Virus record (IMG/VR): IMGVR_UViG_3300044712_000325
Location: 1-23,963 of that record
Source of the DNA: a virus
Reading direction: 5' to 3' (one strand)
DNA: 23,963 nucleotides
This document shows, one piece after another, positions 1 to 7,889 of the stretch. The notes under the pieces are model-generated. The model had not been told where the DNA came from, made no database searches, and saw only the letters and a list, made by a program, of their open reading frames with translations. Numbering within the stretch: the stretch's first letter is position 1; each line of letters opens with the position of its first letter. A program made the translations under genes and the position numbers.

Positions 1-242
1 GTAGGGGTTAATCCCCACCCCTGAGATTGTAATTGAGAGGCTCTGGCGCTACCGACATCCACAACCTCTTTCTGGCCGTTAGGACCAAATAAAGTTGCTT
101 TTTTAGTGTTAGCCGATGTAGGAGCCTTATAACTGCCAGGAGTCAAACCCCATCCTTGAGACTGTAAAGTACTAGCCCGTTGTGAGCCGACATCTACTGC
201 TTCTTTTTGTCCATTTGGACCATATAATGTAGCCTTTGCCAT
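1..242 (-). CDS. Tandem-repeat protein, 3' part cut by window edge
   Basis: An open frame starts at an ATG on the complement of 240-242 and runs without a stop through the left edge, giving 80 complete codons. The visible protein holds two copies of one module with a 45-residue period (residues 3-36 and 48-80). The shared core is ATLxGPNGQKE, then VDVGS, then LQSQGWGLTP. Copies differ at only a few positions, for example Y8 against F52 and A15 against V60. The module is short, polar and ends in a Gly-Trp-Gly turn, which fits a small beta unit on a structural or surface protein, but I do not recognise a named family. It lies 16 bases after the fibre-like gene and is probably cotranscribed with it. 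The start is preceded by an AT-rich block without a Shine-Dalgarno. Total length and repeat number are unknown. Confidence 0.75.
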   Translation of the reverse strand, partial: MAKATLYGPNGQKEAVDVGSQRASTLQSQGWGLTPGSYKAPTSANTKKATLFGPNGQKEVVDVGSARASQLQSQGWGLTP

Positions 243-258
243 ATTTGTTGAAAATTAA

Positions 259-1560
259 TTAATTTGCTTGCCAGAAATCTAGCCAGTTTGCTGTTACGGT
301 TTTTACAACGTCAGCTTTTGTCCGAGCCTGAATAGTGAAAGCATATCCCGCTTCAGCTGTCCCCGTTGGGGTCCCGTCTCCGTCACCAGTCAACCATAAT
401 GTTCCGTTTACATAATAAGTAATAATACCAGTAGCAGCATTTAAAATAGCTTCGAGAACATAAGTACTGCCAGCAGAAAAGGTAAAAAGCTCAGTTTCAT
501 ATCTATTATTACCATCACATACAGTCGCGTATATCTGTGCCCCGTTTAATAAAAATCCAAAGTGCTGAGCGCTTGCCGGGTTAGCGCCAGAAGCCGTTCC
601 TGTTACAATATATATTTCCTGGTTAGAATTATTAGTTGGAATAATTTCACATTTAAACTTTCTGTTTTTGTTCCAAGTCATTTGTCCTCCTAAATCCTTT
701 TTTATCTGTGAATCATTATCTGTCAAATTACCAGTAGAAACAATTACACCACTGGCGCTAGCTGTTATCAGGCCCGTGCCGTCAGTTATTTTAGAATAGC
801 CATCTACTGATTCAAATACTGTAAACCAATGAAAATCACTACGGGCAAGACTTGATACCTTGCAATTTCCTCCCATATCAACGTTAAACGGTGCATCTGC
901 AAAATTAGCATTTCCTAAAGATATCCCCGCTGCGTCTGATTTAAAAATATTATCTCCAGAGCCGACGGACAAATAGACATCAACCGCAACCGTTCCAGCT
1001 TGGAGCTTAGAAGCGTTAATACTGTTAGCCAAAATATTATCTCCTACTATCTGAGTTGCTTCTGATAAATTGTAAGTAGCATTGACGGCGGCATTCTGAG
1101 CAACCGCCACTAAAACCTTTCCCAGCCCAACAGCCTCAGATGGAGTAGTCGTTGTCTGATATGCCGTCTTAGAATCATTCAATGATAGATATATATAAGT
1201 TTTAGCAACCATGTCTCCAGTATTACCGGCGGAAATAGAGTATGAGACTCCATTAGCAGAAGTAAATGTTCCAGCTCCCCAAGAAACCGTATCTGCATCA
1301 GTGGAAGTAAAGGCGCACGTTTGTCCCCACCCCCAATTAGAAACATCAAGTGTTTCTGGAGGGATAGAGCCCGGTTCTAATTGCGCACCATTTATTTGTA
1401 CATTGCTTACGTTGATATCTTGAGCCGCCCCGCCGGAAGCAATCGGAGCGGGAGAAGCCGGGGTAGAATCAGCTGAAACAAAAACAGAATCCTTGGTCTC
1501 CAAGTTTTGAGAGGTGTCCTTATACAGGAATCGATTGAGCAGAAGGTCTGTTAATTTCAT
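259..1560 (-). CDS. Fibre or appendage protein with a ConA-like C-terminal domain (inferred)
   Basis: This 433-residue protein is rich in Gly, Thr, Ser and Asn and poor in charge, like tail-fibre and capsid-appendage proteins. Residues 1-70 form a Pro/Ala-rich lead that may anchor it to the particle. The middle, around residues 75-200, has short beta-type segments (for example GLGKVLVAVAQNAAVN). From about residue 235 onward the pattern of alternating strands, with FGFLLNGAQIYATV, YVLEAILNAATG and ITYYVNGTLW, resembles a concanavalin-A/LamG-like jelly roll. That fold is common in phage receptor-binding proteins. No catalytic motif is visible. It follows the hub/nozzle candidate with a TAATATATG stop-start junction, suggesting coupled translation. 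Assignment as a fibre rests on composition, fold-like pattern and position, not on a recognised family. Confidence 0.55.
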   Translation of the reverse strand: MKLTDLLLNRFLYKDTSQNLETKDSVFVSADSTPASPAPIASGGAAQDINVSNVQINGAQLEPGSIPPETLDVSNWGWGQTCAFTSTDADTVSWGAGTFTSANGVSYSISAGNTGDMVAKTYIYLSLNDSKTAYQTTTTPSEAVGLGKVLVAVAQNAAVNATYNLSEATQIVGDNILANSINASKLQAGTVAVDVYLSVGSGDNIFKSDAAGISLGNANFADAPFNVDMGGNCKVSSLARSDFHWFTVFESVDGYSKITDGTGLITASASGVIVSTGNLTDNDSQIKKDLGGQMTWNKNRKFKCEIIPTNNSNQEIYIVTGTASGANPASAQHFGFLLNGAQIYATVCDGNNRYETELFTFSAGSTYVLEAILNAATGIITYYVNGTLWLTGDGDGTPTGTAEAGYAFTIQARTKADVVKTVTANWLDFWQAN

Positions 1561-1563
1561 ATA

Positions 1564-3015
1564 TTAATTGGACTCTAGGCCCTTTACTTGAATACTTAAT
1601 AATTCAGTGCCATGATAAATAATTGGCGTCCCCTTAGTGAAACCACTAAGTCTTAATCTAACATTATTAAAATCGTCAGTTGAGGCATTAGGGAAAAGCT
1701 CAGCATAATTCTTCTTTACCGAATCAATATTTTCCCAAGCATTAGCTGGAGCTTTTTCGGTCTGGTACTGAAGTTTCATCCCTGCGCCGTTTTCAGTCAT
1801 AACCATCATTCCGCTGATACTTTTTACTTGAGCATACATTTCAGTAAATGAACGCCAGCGGTCAATAATTTCATAGTAAATATCAACTCCAAAATCAGTA
1901 GTGCCGGAATCTAGCTTACCTATTAAACCAGTAGAAGTCCCGGCAACTTGCTCGATAGTTGTTCCATTATCATAGCGGACCATAGCCGTAATAGCATTGG
2001 CGGCTAAATCATAGATAGTCCAAACCTGAGTAGATATTGTGTATCTCATCTGGCAGTTAGCATAAGTAACTCCTTCAACCGTTATCGCTCCGACGGACCA
2101 TTTTATAGCATCATAGCCATCATAAATCCCAACAACATTGCCGTAGGAAGCTCTCGGAATAGCTTTTACAAAATCAATAACTCTTCGAGATATTTCAGTC
2201 GGTTGCCCGTCGTAATTAAATTTATAGAAACCGGAAGAGTGATGGAAATAAACGCCATCCTTCGCTTGGACAATCGACTCTTGAGAGAACGTTCCGACGT
2301 TGTAAGCTGGATAGGGGTCAACATTTGTCGTGTTATAAACACGATAAATATGGTTTTGTTTAAAAAGAAGCAATGCTTTTGGTACTCTAAATAATCCAGT
2401 GATAGACTCTCCGTCTTGAGGAGAAAATTTGGTTATAAAGTTAGTAGTAATATCAAAAGTTAAAGGAGAAACATAAGTTGTCCCGTCAGTTGATTGGACT
2501 ATGTCTGTGTAGTAAAGAATATCTTTAGAGGCATCAGCAACCCAGACACGACCATCGTAACCAGCTTCAATAAAATCAGCTTTAGGAAACGTGGCTGGAA
2601 CGTCAGTAGTATCGAAAGCCCCGCCGTTAGAAGTCTTAGGCGCATCACCGGCATTTCCGTTTACCATCCAGACTCTATTTAAAAACTGACTAAACCTCGC
2701 CTTAGTGGAAACAGTAGTCGTTCTAACCGAAGCCCACGTTGCCCCGTTCCATACTGAAATAGCCGTTCCTACTTGAGCGAATAGTCTCTTATTTCCTCCC
2801 TGAATATTTAAAGTCCCGAGAGACGTTACGCTCCCGGTTAAAGCTGTGGCAAAAGTTGCAATACCGTCTCTAGTTGTCACCGCCCCAATCCGGTCGAAGT
2901 TCATATTAACCGCTAACTGGACTGAGTTTTCCGGGACAATAGTATCATTCAATTGGGCTGAACGGATAACTCCTTCGGAGGGATATGGAATCTTAATATT
3001 TTTCAATGTTGGCAT
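1564..3015 (-). CDS. Tail hub/nozzle protein, P22 gp10-like beta-propeller candidate
   Basis: At 483 residues it is close to P22 gp10 (about 470), the packaged-DNA stabilisation protein that plugs the podovirus tail. The N-terminus runs PYPSEGVIRSAQ and LAVNMNFDRIGAVTTRDG, a lead-in typical of podovirus nozzle or stabilisation proteins whose body is a beta-propeller. Blade-like repeats follow: RFSQFLNRVWMVNG, YDGRVWVADA, LLLFKQNHIYRVYN and AKDGVYFHHSSGFYKF, with regularly spaced aromatic and Gly residues. Known role of the family: attaches below the portal/adaptor and keeps DNA in the head. It lies between a collagen-like gene and a fibre-like gene, where a tail hub would be expected. A 7-bp hairpin precedes the start, and AAGGA occurs about 15 bases upstream. 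Function is inferred from pattern, length and place. Confidence 0.6.
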   Translation of the reverse strand: MPTLKNIKIPYPSEGVIRSAQLNDTIVPENSVQLAVNMNFDRIGAVTTRDGIATFATALTGSVTSLGTLNIQGGNKRLFAQVGTAISVWNGATWASVRTTTVSTKARFSQFLNRVWMVNGNAGDAPKTSNGGAFDTTDVPATFPKADFIEAGYDGRVWVADASKDILYYTDIVQSTDGTTYVSPLTFDITTNFITKFSPQDGESITGLFRVPKALLLFKQNHIYRVYNTTNVDPYPAYNVGTFSQESIVQAKDGVYFHHSSGFYKFNYDGQPTEISRRVIDFVKAIPRASYGNVVGIYDGYDAIKWSVGAITVEGVTYANCQMRYTISTQVWTIYDLAANAITAMVRYDNGTTIEQVAGTSTGLIGKLDSGTTDFGVDIYYEIIDRWRSFTEMYAQVKSISGMMVMTENGAGMKLQYQTEKAPANAWENIDSVKKNYAELFPNASTDDFNNVRLRLSGFTKGTPIIYHGTELLSIQVKGLESN

Positions 3016-3039
3016 AATATTTGATTAATTTCCTTATCT

Positions 3040-3066
3040 CCCTGCTCATCCGCAAAATAAGCAGGG
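3040..3066 (-). other. Hairpin in the leader before the hub/nozzle gene
   Basis: CCCTGCT at 3040-3046 and AGCAGGG at 3060-3066 form a perfect 7-bp stem with a 13-base loop, in the gap between the collagen-like stop and the hub start. In the minus-strand RNA the T-run lies before the stem rather than after it, so this is not a good intrinsic terminator for the operon. It could shape translation of the next gene or protect a processed mRNA end. Confidence 0.5.
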
Positions 3067-3076
3067 AAGAAAAAAA

Positions 3077-3781
3077 CTAAACTTGAATGTCTGTCACCAG
3101 ACCGTCAACAATAGTAATTGTTTGAATAGGACCAGTAGGGCCAGCATTGTAGCCATTACCAGGGCCGGTGTAACCGGTATAGCCAGTGGCACCAATAGGA
3201 CCAGTATAACCAGTCGCGCCAGTCGGTCCAGCGGGGCCAGTATAACCAGTCGCTCCAATAGGGCCGGTATAACCCGTGAAGCCAGTGGCACCAGTGGCAC
3301 CAATAGGACCAGTGTAACCAGTGGCGCCAGTGGCAGAAGCTGCTCCATCAGGACCGGTATAACCAGTCGGGCCGATAGGACCAGTGTAGCCGGTAGCTCC
3401 TGTTGCAGTTGCTGCTCCAGAAGGGCCAGTGTAGCCAGTAGGTCCGGTTGCTCCGATAGGGCCAGTGTAGCCGGTGGCACCCGTTACTCCAGGGCCAGTG
3501 TAGCCAGTGTAGCCAGTGTAACCAGTTGCACCGGCGGCGCCAGAACCGATAGTAGACCATGCAGGACTAGCGACGGTACCAGTCATCTGATAAACAGCTG
3601 AACCATCTAAGTCTTGAAGTAAACACTCAAGAGAAAAGATGTTAGCGTAAGTTGCGCCGGTGTAAGCGCTTGGATTACCCTCAATAGTACCAAAGGTAAT
3701 TAATTGGTAGGCGCTTGTATTGCTCGGTTGTTCCTGTTGTTGAATATCAACCAATGGAACAAGAGGATTTGATTTAGCCAT
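3077..3781 (-). CDS. Collagen-like (Gly-X-Y) fibre protein, 234 residues
   Basis: Residues 81-209 are an almost unbroken Gly-X-Y tract built from [15 protein letters not shown] and GPTG units, the hallmark of a collagen-type triple helix. The N-terminal 80 residues are a non-repetitive head domain, likely the trimerisation or particle-attachment part. A short tail follows the tract, ending in [17 protein letters not shown]. The very high Thr content at position Y, with almost no Lys or true Pro-Pro-Gly, fits bacterial and phage collagens, which do not need hydroxyproline. Such proteins form trimeric fibres on phage particles. A larger collagen-like gene lies at 11553-13913, and a glycosyltransferase gene lies in the same operon at 5723-7459. 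The start follows an AT-only block with no Shine-Dalgarno. Confidence 0.85.
   Translation of the reverse strand: MAKSNPLVPLVDIQQQEQPSNTSAYQLITFGTIEGNPSAYTGATYANIFSLECLLQDLDGSAVYQMTGTVASPAWSTIGSGAAGATGYTGYTGYTGPGVTGATGYTGPIGATGPTGYTGPSGAATATGATGYTGPIGPTGYTGPDGAASATGATGYTGPIGATGATGFTGYTGPIGATGYTGPAGPTGATGYTGPIGATGYTGYTGPGNGYNAGPTGPIQTITIVDGLVTDIQV
3155..3541 (-). repeat. DNA repeat tract coding the first collagen-like region
   Basis: The tract consists of short repeated words such as CCAGTATAACCAGT and GGACCAGT, phased at multiples of 9 bases, the DNA form of Gly-X-Y. Near-identical words occur in the two tracts of the 786-residue fibre gene, so slippage or recombination between the genes is possible. 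Other frames stay open through the tract only because the repeat lacks stops. Confidence 0.8.
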
Positions 3782-3799
3782 AGTTTTAAATTTAATTAA

Positions 3800-4285
3800 T
3801 TATGATGTGATTAAATGTTTTGGCTTGCTGCCAAAAGGATGATTAATAATTTTATCATCTGACCATCCCTGGCGTTGTCTTCTAGCCAAAGTTCCTTTTT
3901 TTATACCAGTGATTTTAGACCATTCAGATAATGTTTTTCCTTTAATTATTTTATTATTTTCTATGTTATTCATATTTTCTAACCGAGTGGCCCAACGACA
4001 ATTAGTTTTACTATAGCCCTTATTGTTATCAATCCGGTCTAATTCAGTGTTATTATTATTGAGACCTCGATGTAATCGATATGAATTCCACATGTCAAGA
4101 AAGAAAAAATCAAAGGTTTTCCATCTATCGCAAACAGTAATCCCCTTAGAATAATAAGACTTATTATTTCTTTTGGTGGTTTCATGCGTGCACCTTCTTT
4201 TCATCTCGCTCCAAACTTTATAGAAATTTCTTTCTACTTTATCAGGATTGCAAGATGATTTAAATTTTGGATGGACTATTGACAT
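3800..4285 (-). CDS. Free-standing HNH/AP2-type homing endonuclease
   Basis: The 161-residue protein has the order seen in phage homing nucleases of this type. An N-terminal part carries W25, RRC at 30-32 and YYSKGITVCDRWKTFDFF at 44-61. A core follows with LDRIDNNKGYSKTNCRWAT (82-100) and a second N-rich element (NMNN). The C-terminal 35 residues (GKTLSEWSKITGIKKGTL, then GWSDDKI) look like a NUMOD-type helix-turn-helix that reads DNA. Known role: cutting alleles that lack the gene so that it spreads by repair. Its start overlaps the stop of the adaptor-like gene as TAATG, so it is translationally coupled. The protein is Asn- and Lys-rich and unlike its structural neighbours, which supports a later insertion. 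No intron boundary is evident on either side. Confidence 0.8.
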   Translation of the reverse strand: MSIVHPKFKSSCNPDKVERNFYKVWSEMKRRCTHETTKRNNKSYYSKGITVCDRWKTFDFFFLDMWNSYRLHRGLNNNNTELDRIDNNKGYSKTNCRWATRLENMNNIENNKIIKGKTLSEWSKITGIKKGTLARRQRQGWSDDKIINHPFGSKPKHLITS

Positions 4286-5679
4286 TAACTTGTAATTATG
4301 GTTGTATCCTGTCCCGTGTAAAGATTGTTATAAAGAGCTTGTACTAATTCTTCAAACTTCTTTAAATCTGGGTCGCTACTGGCCAGTAAAATATCTTTAC
4401 GATACTTGATTGCCCAGCGTAGATACCACTTGTAAATCTCTCGATAATGCTCTGGGAGAACTTGTGAGAGGTCCGTAACAACGCTCATTTTCTGGTAATA
4501 ATCAATGTAACAATTATTACCCTGCATTGAATCCGGGATGATTCTGTCGAAAACCAACTTGTCCGAATAAACCGTATAATAGATAGGCTGTGAAATTGTA
4601 GGTCTCGACCAGACCCGCGTTCCGACTGGTATATCTCTAGTGATACCAGTTACTCCCAGTAACTGGTTCGTTGTTAGGTCAACTGAAGTGTAGGAGATTT
4701 GCATGATTGTCTGAGTATAGGCTGTAGTGGCCACATAAGCCACCCCGGAAGAAGAATTAGGGAAATCACCAACACTGTCTAAGGTTATTGAAACTGCGCC
4801 GGTAAGGGCCGCGGCAGTAGTTGTCCCGCCCATAACCGAGAAGGCAATCTGATTCCAGCTTCGTTTATCAATGTATTTTAAATTAAATGGTGTTAATACG
4901 TTCCCAATCATAAACCTAGCAGCAAGAACTGACCGGTCAGTTTCCTGGTAATCAATATCTTCTGGCAAAGGGATATAATTAGAGCCAGCTAAAATCTTAA
5001 TTGGATATTCAAATACCTGTTGCCAGGCGTGACGAATACCATAAAGCTTAGCTTCGGTATATTTTCTAGCGTCGTCAATCGCCGCTAGACAAAATTCAAC
5101 CGTTATCTTAGGGTCATTTTCAGCTACCCCCATCGCTTTCAAGACCGGGAATATCACTGTCGCAACCGAATTTTCTGGGTAGGAAGAAACTGAGATGGGG
5201 GCTGAAAACGCTGATAGTTCTCCTGTGACAGAATTTTTCCACTGCACCTTGTAATAATCAGTTGATAATCCTGTTAAATCATAAATTACTGTGTTCTGTT
5301 GGGTAACAAAAAATGTCTGAGTGGCTAAAGTTGTATAAGCCCCGTCAATTGTCGCTGATTTGGCAACAAGCACCTGGTCATACTTCAATTCTGCCACAGC
5401 ATCGCCTCTATTGTGGGCCATTAAAGTCGCCGCAGTTACAAAAGATAGAGTGGTATGAGAAGAGGCCGCTACGATTTCAGCGTTCTCTGCCCCGACGGAA
5501 GACAATAATAGCTGAACAGCACCGGAAGTGAAGTCGGTAGCGTTATCAACCGGGACTGCCGTTACCCCCGCAGCAATATTACTGCTCATATAGGTGGATG
5601 TTTTTATATCCAATTCATTAGGAATGTGAATTGTGTTGCCTATATTATGCAGAACTTTTATTTGTGGAAATTCGCTCAT
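4285..5679 (-). CDS. Head-tail adaptor/connector candidate, podovirus type
   Basis: This 464-residue protein is probably a structural connector. Residues 30-90 look like a small beta domain (AGVTAVPVDNATDF, then VGAENAEIVAAS), and residues 95-170 like a fibronectin-type sandwich (YDLTGLSTDYYKVQWKN). Around 180-235 lies a helical part (CLAAIDDARKYTEAKLYG) followed by FEYPIKILAGSNYIPLPED, a pattern seen in podovirus tail adaptor or accessory proteins. The C-terminal 65 residues are helical, with YREIYKWYLRWAIKYRKDIL and KFEELVQALYNN, suited to packing under a portal ring. A strong promoter (5703-5731) gives it a leader of about 17 bases, so this gene probably heads its own tail transcript. The homing nuclease gene overlaps its stop by one base. 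No signature family is certain; function is inferred from architecture and neighbours. Confidence 0.5.
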   Translation of the reverse strand: MSEFPQIKVLHNIGNTIHIPNELDIKTSTYMSSNIAAGVTAVPVDNATDFTSGAVQLLLSSVGAENAEIVAASSHTTLSFVTAATLMAHNRGDAVAELKYDQVLVAKSATIDGAYTTLATQTFFVTQQNTVIYDLTGLSTDYYKVQWKNSVTGELSAFSAPISVSSYPENSVATVIFPVLKAMGVAENDPKITVEFCLAAIDDARKYTEAKLYGIRHAWQQVFEYPIKILAGSNYIPLPEDIDYQETDRSVLAARFMIGNVLTPFNLKYIDKRSWNQIAFSVMGGTTTAAALTGAVSITLDSVGDFPNSSSGVAYVATTAYTQTIMQISYTSVDLTTNQLLGVTGITRDIPVGTRVWSRPTISQPIYYTVYSDKLVFDRIIPDSMQGNNCYIDYYQKMSVVTDLSQVLPEHYREIYKWYLRWAIKYRKDILLASSDPDLKKFEELVQALYNNLYTGQDTTIITS

Positions 5680-5702
5680 ATATTTTTTATTATTCTATCT
5701 AA

Positions 5703-5731
5703 ATTATAACATTTTTTTAGGTTTAGAGCAA
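5703..5731 (-). promoter_or_regulatory. Sigma70-type promoter for the adaptor/tail module
   Basis: On the minus strand, -35 TTGCTC (5726-5731), a 17-base spacer ending in TGT, and -10 TATAAT (5703-5708) form an extended -10 promoter. The -35 overlaps the last codons of the glycosyltransferase gene. The expected start is near 5696, leaving a leader of about 17 bases before the ATG at 5679. Confidence 0.75.
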
Positions 5732-7459
5732 TTCGGCCAATTTCTTTTTCAGAAGCTCTCTATCCTCCTCGATATGAGACCAACCCAAATTGTAAGTTTT
5801 GTCCATATCAGCTCCTTTAGTAAAGTGATAATGGTTAACAATAGCTTTGTCGGCTCTAACAAATATCCCGAGCTTCTTCATTTTGGCCATTAAAAGATTA
5901 TCACATCCAGCGTGCCAGAAGTCAGTGTCAAAAACTTCACCGATTTTCTCAATGATATCTCTTCTAATCATGAAATGTTCATTAGCGTTACCGCCATCAG
6001 GATAAACTTCTCCGGTGTTGAAAGCAACGTAGCCTTTTTCTCCAACAGCTAAAGCCTCGTTGATTGACTCCGGGGTAAACTCTGTATCGTTCGACGCAAA
6101 GACAACCCAGTCGCCGGTAGACTCTTCTACCCCCTGTTTGACAAGTTTAGGAACTCCTGTCCTATTTTCGTAGCTATCTTGCTTAATTATCACTTCTATA
6201 TTACTTTTCGGATAATTTAGAGCCTCTATAGAGGCCATACAGCGTTTTAATCCATCTTCTCGACCCAAAGTAGGTATAACAAATGAAATTTTTGGCTCTA
6301 CTTGATTAGTATAAAATTTAGCATCTTCTAAATATCTAGGATTAGCCGGTTTCATGTTTCTGGCAATAAAGTAATGCTTAGCGCTTTTTACTTTATCACC
6401 GAGCCACCAATAAGATATGTAAAGTAATTCGTGAGGGATATTTTCATAGTAAGGCTGATGATTAGAATAGAACGGTAATTGAGTAACTGATAACGCCGCC
6501 TCGCAATAAGCAACACACTGAGAATACATTCCTTTTTTAAAATAGTGTTCAGCTAATCTCATGTATGGTTCCCGGCGGTTTTCTTTTTCAATCGACTTGC
6601 CGTACCACTTTATCATCTCATCAGTATTACCGAGGTGAGCATAGCAATCCCCAATATAAAGCATCGACTGAGCGGCTTCCGTCGGCCAGCGGTTCATTGA
6701 AATATGATTTAAAAACTCTTTGATGGCAGATTTAAAGCGACCAAGATACATCATCTCTCTAGCGAAGTAGTGAGAGTTTCTGTCGTTGTCGGGGTTATTA
6801 TAACAATCAATTGCCAACCCTTTTAAATATCCAGAGCGATTAGTCTTCTCATTCTGGTAGTGTTCCAGATAAACCTCATCTTCTCCTAAAAATTGTTTCT
6901 TGGCGTCGCCAACTAAAATTTCATGAATTACCCCCTTCCAAGAAAGCTTTCTCCTGTCATAAGCTTTGCAGTGCATAAACTTAATTACGGGATTTCCTTG
7001 GGCGTCATGGCTGAATACAAAATTATATTCAAGTTGTTCTACACCGCCTTCAATGCATTCATCTATTTTATCAATATTAAACTTAGTAAAAATCTCGTCA
7101 CAATCGGGGGTAAATATAAAATCATTTTCCGGAAAAGCAGAGATATAGTTACGCGCTGAAGCAAAATCAAAAAGAGACTCACCAGCTTTAACAACGGGAG
7201 CCTCACCAGCTACTACAAACTTATTATTTATTTTATCAGCCAACTCTTCATCAATTTGAATACGGAACTTGTCTCCAACAGACTCTACATTACAACCTAA
7301 TCTTTTGGCGACCTCTATCGTTTTATCTGTAGACCCGGTATCGAGGACCCAAATATCTCCACCCCTATCTTGGAATTCTTTTAGAGAACCGATTAAACGT
7401 GGAAGCGTTTCAGCTTCGTTCCTTGCTATTAAAGCAAAAGAAAATTTTGGCTTGTTCAT
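5723..7459 (-). CDS. Double GT2-family glycosyltransferase with TPR-like middle
   Basis: The 578-residue protein has two glycosyltransferase family 2 domains. The first (residues 5-200) begins FALIARNEAETLP, has the nucleotide-site motif LDTGSTDKT (39-47) and a DxD-type metal site PDCDE (118-122). Residues 215-380 are helical pairs with TPR-like spacing (MLYIGDCYAHLGNTDEMIKW, then MRLAEHYFKKGMYSQC). The second GT2 domain starts at ISFVIPTLGREDGL (391-404) and has SNDTEF (456-461) in place of a clean DxD, then DTDFWHAGCDNLL. Known family role: transfer of a sugar from a nucleotide-sugar to protein, lipid or glycan in the cytoplasm. Genes of this type next to structural genes may modify virion proteins; the Thr-rich collagen-like fibres in this operon are plausible acceptors (inference). 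The second domain may be weakened by the altered DxD. Confidence 0.85.
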   Translation of the reverse strand: MNKPKFSFALIARNEAETLPRLIGSLKEFQDRGGDIWVLDTGSTDKTIEVAKRLGCNVESVGDKFRIQIDEELADKINNKFVVAGEAPVVKAGESLFDFASARNYISAFPENDFIFTPDCDEIFTKFNIDKIDECIEGGVEQLEYNFVFSHDAQGNPVIKFMHCKAYDRRKLSWKGVIHEILVGDAKKQFLGEDEVYLEHYQNEKTNRSGYLKGLAIDCYNNPDNDRNSHYFAREMMYLGRFKSAIKEFLNHISMNRWPTEAAQSMLYIGDCYAHLGNTDEMIKWYGKSIEKENRREPYMRLAEHYFKKGMYSQCVAYCEAALSVTQLPFYSNHQPYYENIPHELLYISYWWLGDKVKSAKHYFIARNMKPANPRYLEDAKFYTNQVEPKISFVIPTLGREDGLKRCMASIEALNYPKSNIEVIIKQDSYENRTGVPKLVKQGVEESTGDWVVFASNDTEFTPESINEALAVGEKGYVAFNTGEVYPDGGNANEHFMIRRDIIEKIGEVFDTDFWHAGCDNLLMAKMKKLGIFVRADKAIVNHYHFTKGADMDKTYNLGWSHIEEDRELLKKKLAELL

Positions 7460-7486
7460 TTTTTTGCGGATTAATTATTAAAAAGT

Positions 7487-7624
7487 TTACATAAAACTAT
7501 AAGTCTTTGGCTCCTCCGGGGCTGGCTCTTCTGGGACATCTTCAACTTTGGGAGCAGTAAGCTCTTCAATAATTTCTTCGGCCTCATCTTTATCAAACCA
7601 CTTTTTTATTGTATCAAATATCAT
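7487..7624 (-). CDS. Small acidic protein, 45 residues, unknown
   Basis: I take the ATG at 7624 as the start because it follows the previous stop as TAAATATATG, the junction style used elsewhere here. A longer in-frame start at 7681 would overlap the previous gene by 53 bases and adds only a Lys/Thr-rich shadow of its acidic tail. The protein starts MIFDTIKKWFDKDEAEEI, then has a Pro/Glu-rich segment (EDVPEEPAPEEP) and ends KTYSFM. The first 20 residues could form an amphipathic helix. I do not recognise a family. Confidence 0.55.
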   Translation of the reverse strand: MIFDTIKKWFDKDEAEEIIEELTAPKVEDVPEEPAPEEPKTYSFM

Positions 7625-7628
7625 ATAT

Positions 7629-7880
7629 TTAGTCTTCATCTTCATCGTCTTCGTCCTCGTCTTCTTCATCTTCTTGCTCAATGCCCTCTCCAGTTTCCTC
7701 TAGGAGTTCTTTCTCCTGTTTAGCCGCTTCAGCTTCCTGGGCTTTTTTATCCCCGCTTCTTAAAACCTTAATAAGGTTCTTATGTTCAGAAATAAAATCT
7801 TCCCGAGACATTGTAATATTAGAAGACTTGACCTCATTCTTTTTTTCTTCTTCGACTTTTTTATATACTTCCTTCAACAT
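7629..7880 (-). CDS. Charged helical protein with a poly-acidic tail, 83 residues
   Basis: The protein is predicted helical throughout. Residues 1-22 are Lys/Glu-rich, then MSREDFISEHKNLIKVLRSG (24-43) looks like a compact helical unit found in small phage proteins of unknown role. A Glu/Lys helix follows, and the last 16 residues are almost purely Glu and Asp (EQEDEEDEDEDDEDED). Such tails often mimic nucleic acid or bind basic partners, but no partner is evident. It sits directly after the cysteine peptidase gene with a gap of 9 bases and is probably cotranscribed. The function is unknown. Confidence 0.65.
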   Translation of the reverse strand: MLKEVYKKVEEEKKNEVKSSNITMSREDFISEHKNLIKVLRSGDKKAQEAEAAKQEKELLEETGEGIEQEDEEDEDEDDEDED

Positions 7881-7889
7881 ATGTTTAGA

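Noticed and set aside
1-20. GGGGTTAATCCCC at the left edge resembling GGGGTAATCCCC near 23766, as a possible terminal repeat
   Set aside because: The left copy lies inside codons for the repeated GWGLTP motif, and the match is too short and inexact to support linked genome ends.
3040-3066. Intrinsic terminator before the hub gene
   Set aside because: The T-run lies on the wrong side of the stem for leftward RNA, so it is listed only as a hairpin.
3155-3541. CRISPR-like periodic repeats
   Set aside because: The period is 9 bases, the repeats code Gly-X-Y in frame, and there are no unique spacers.
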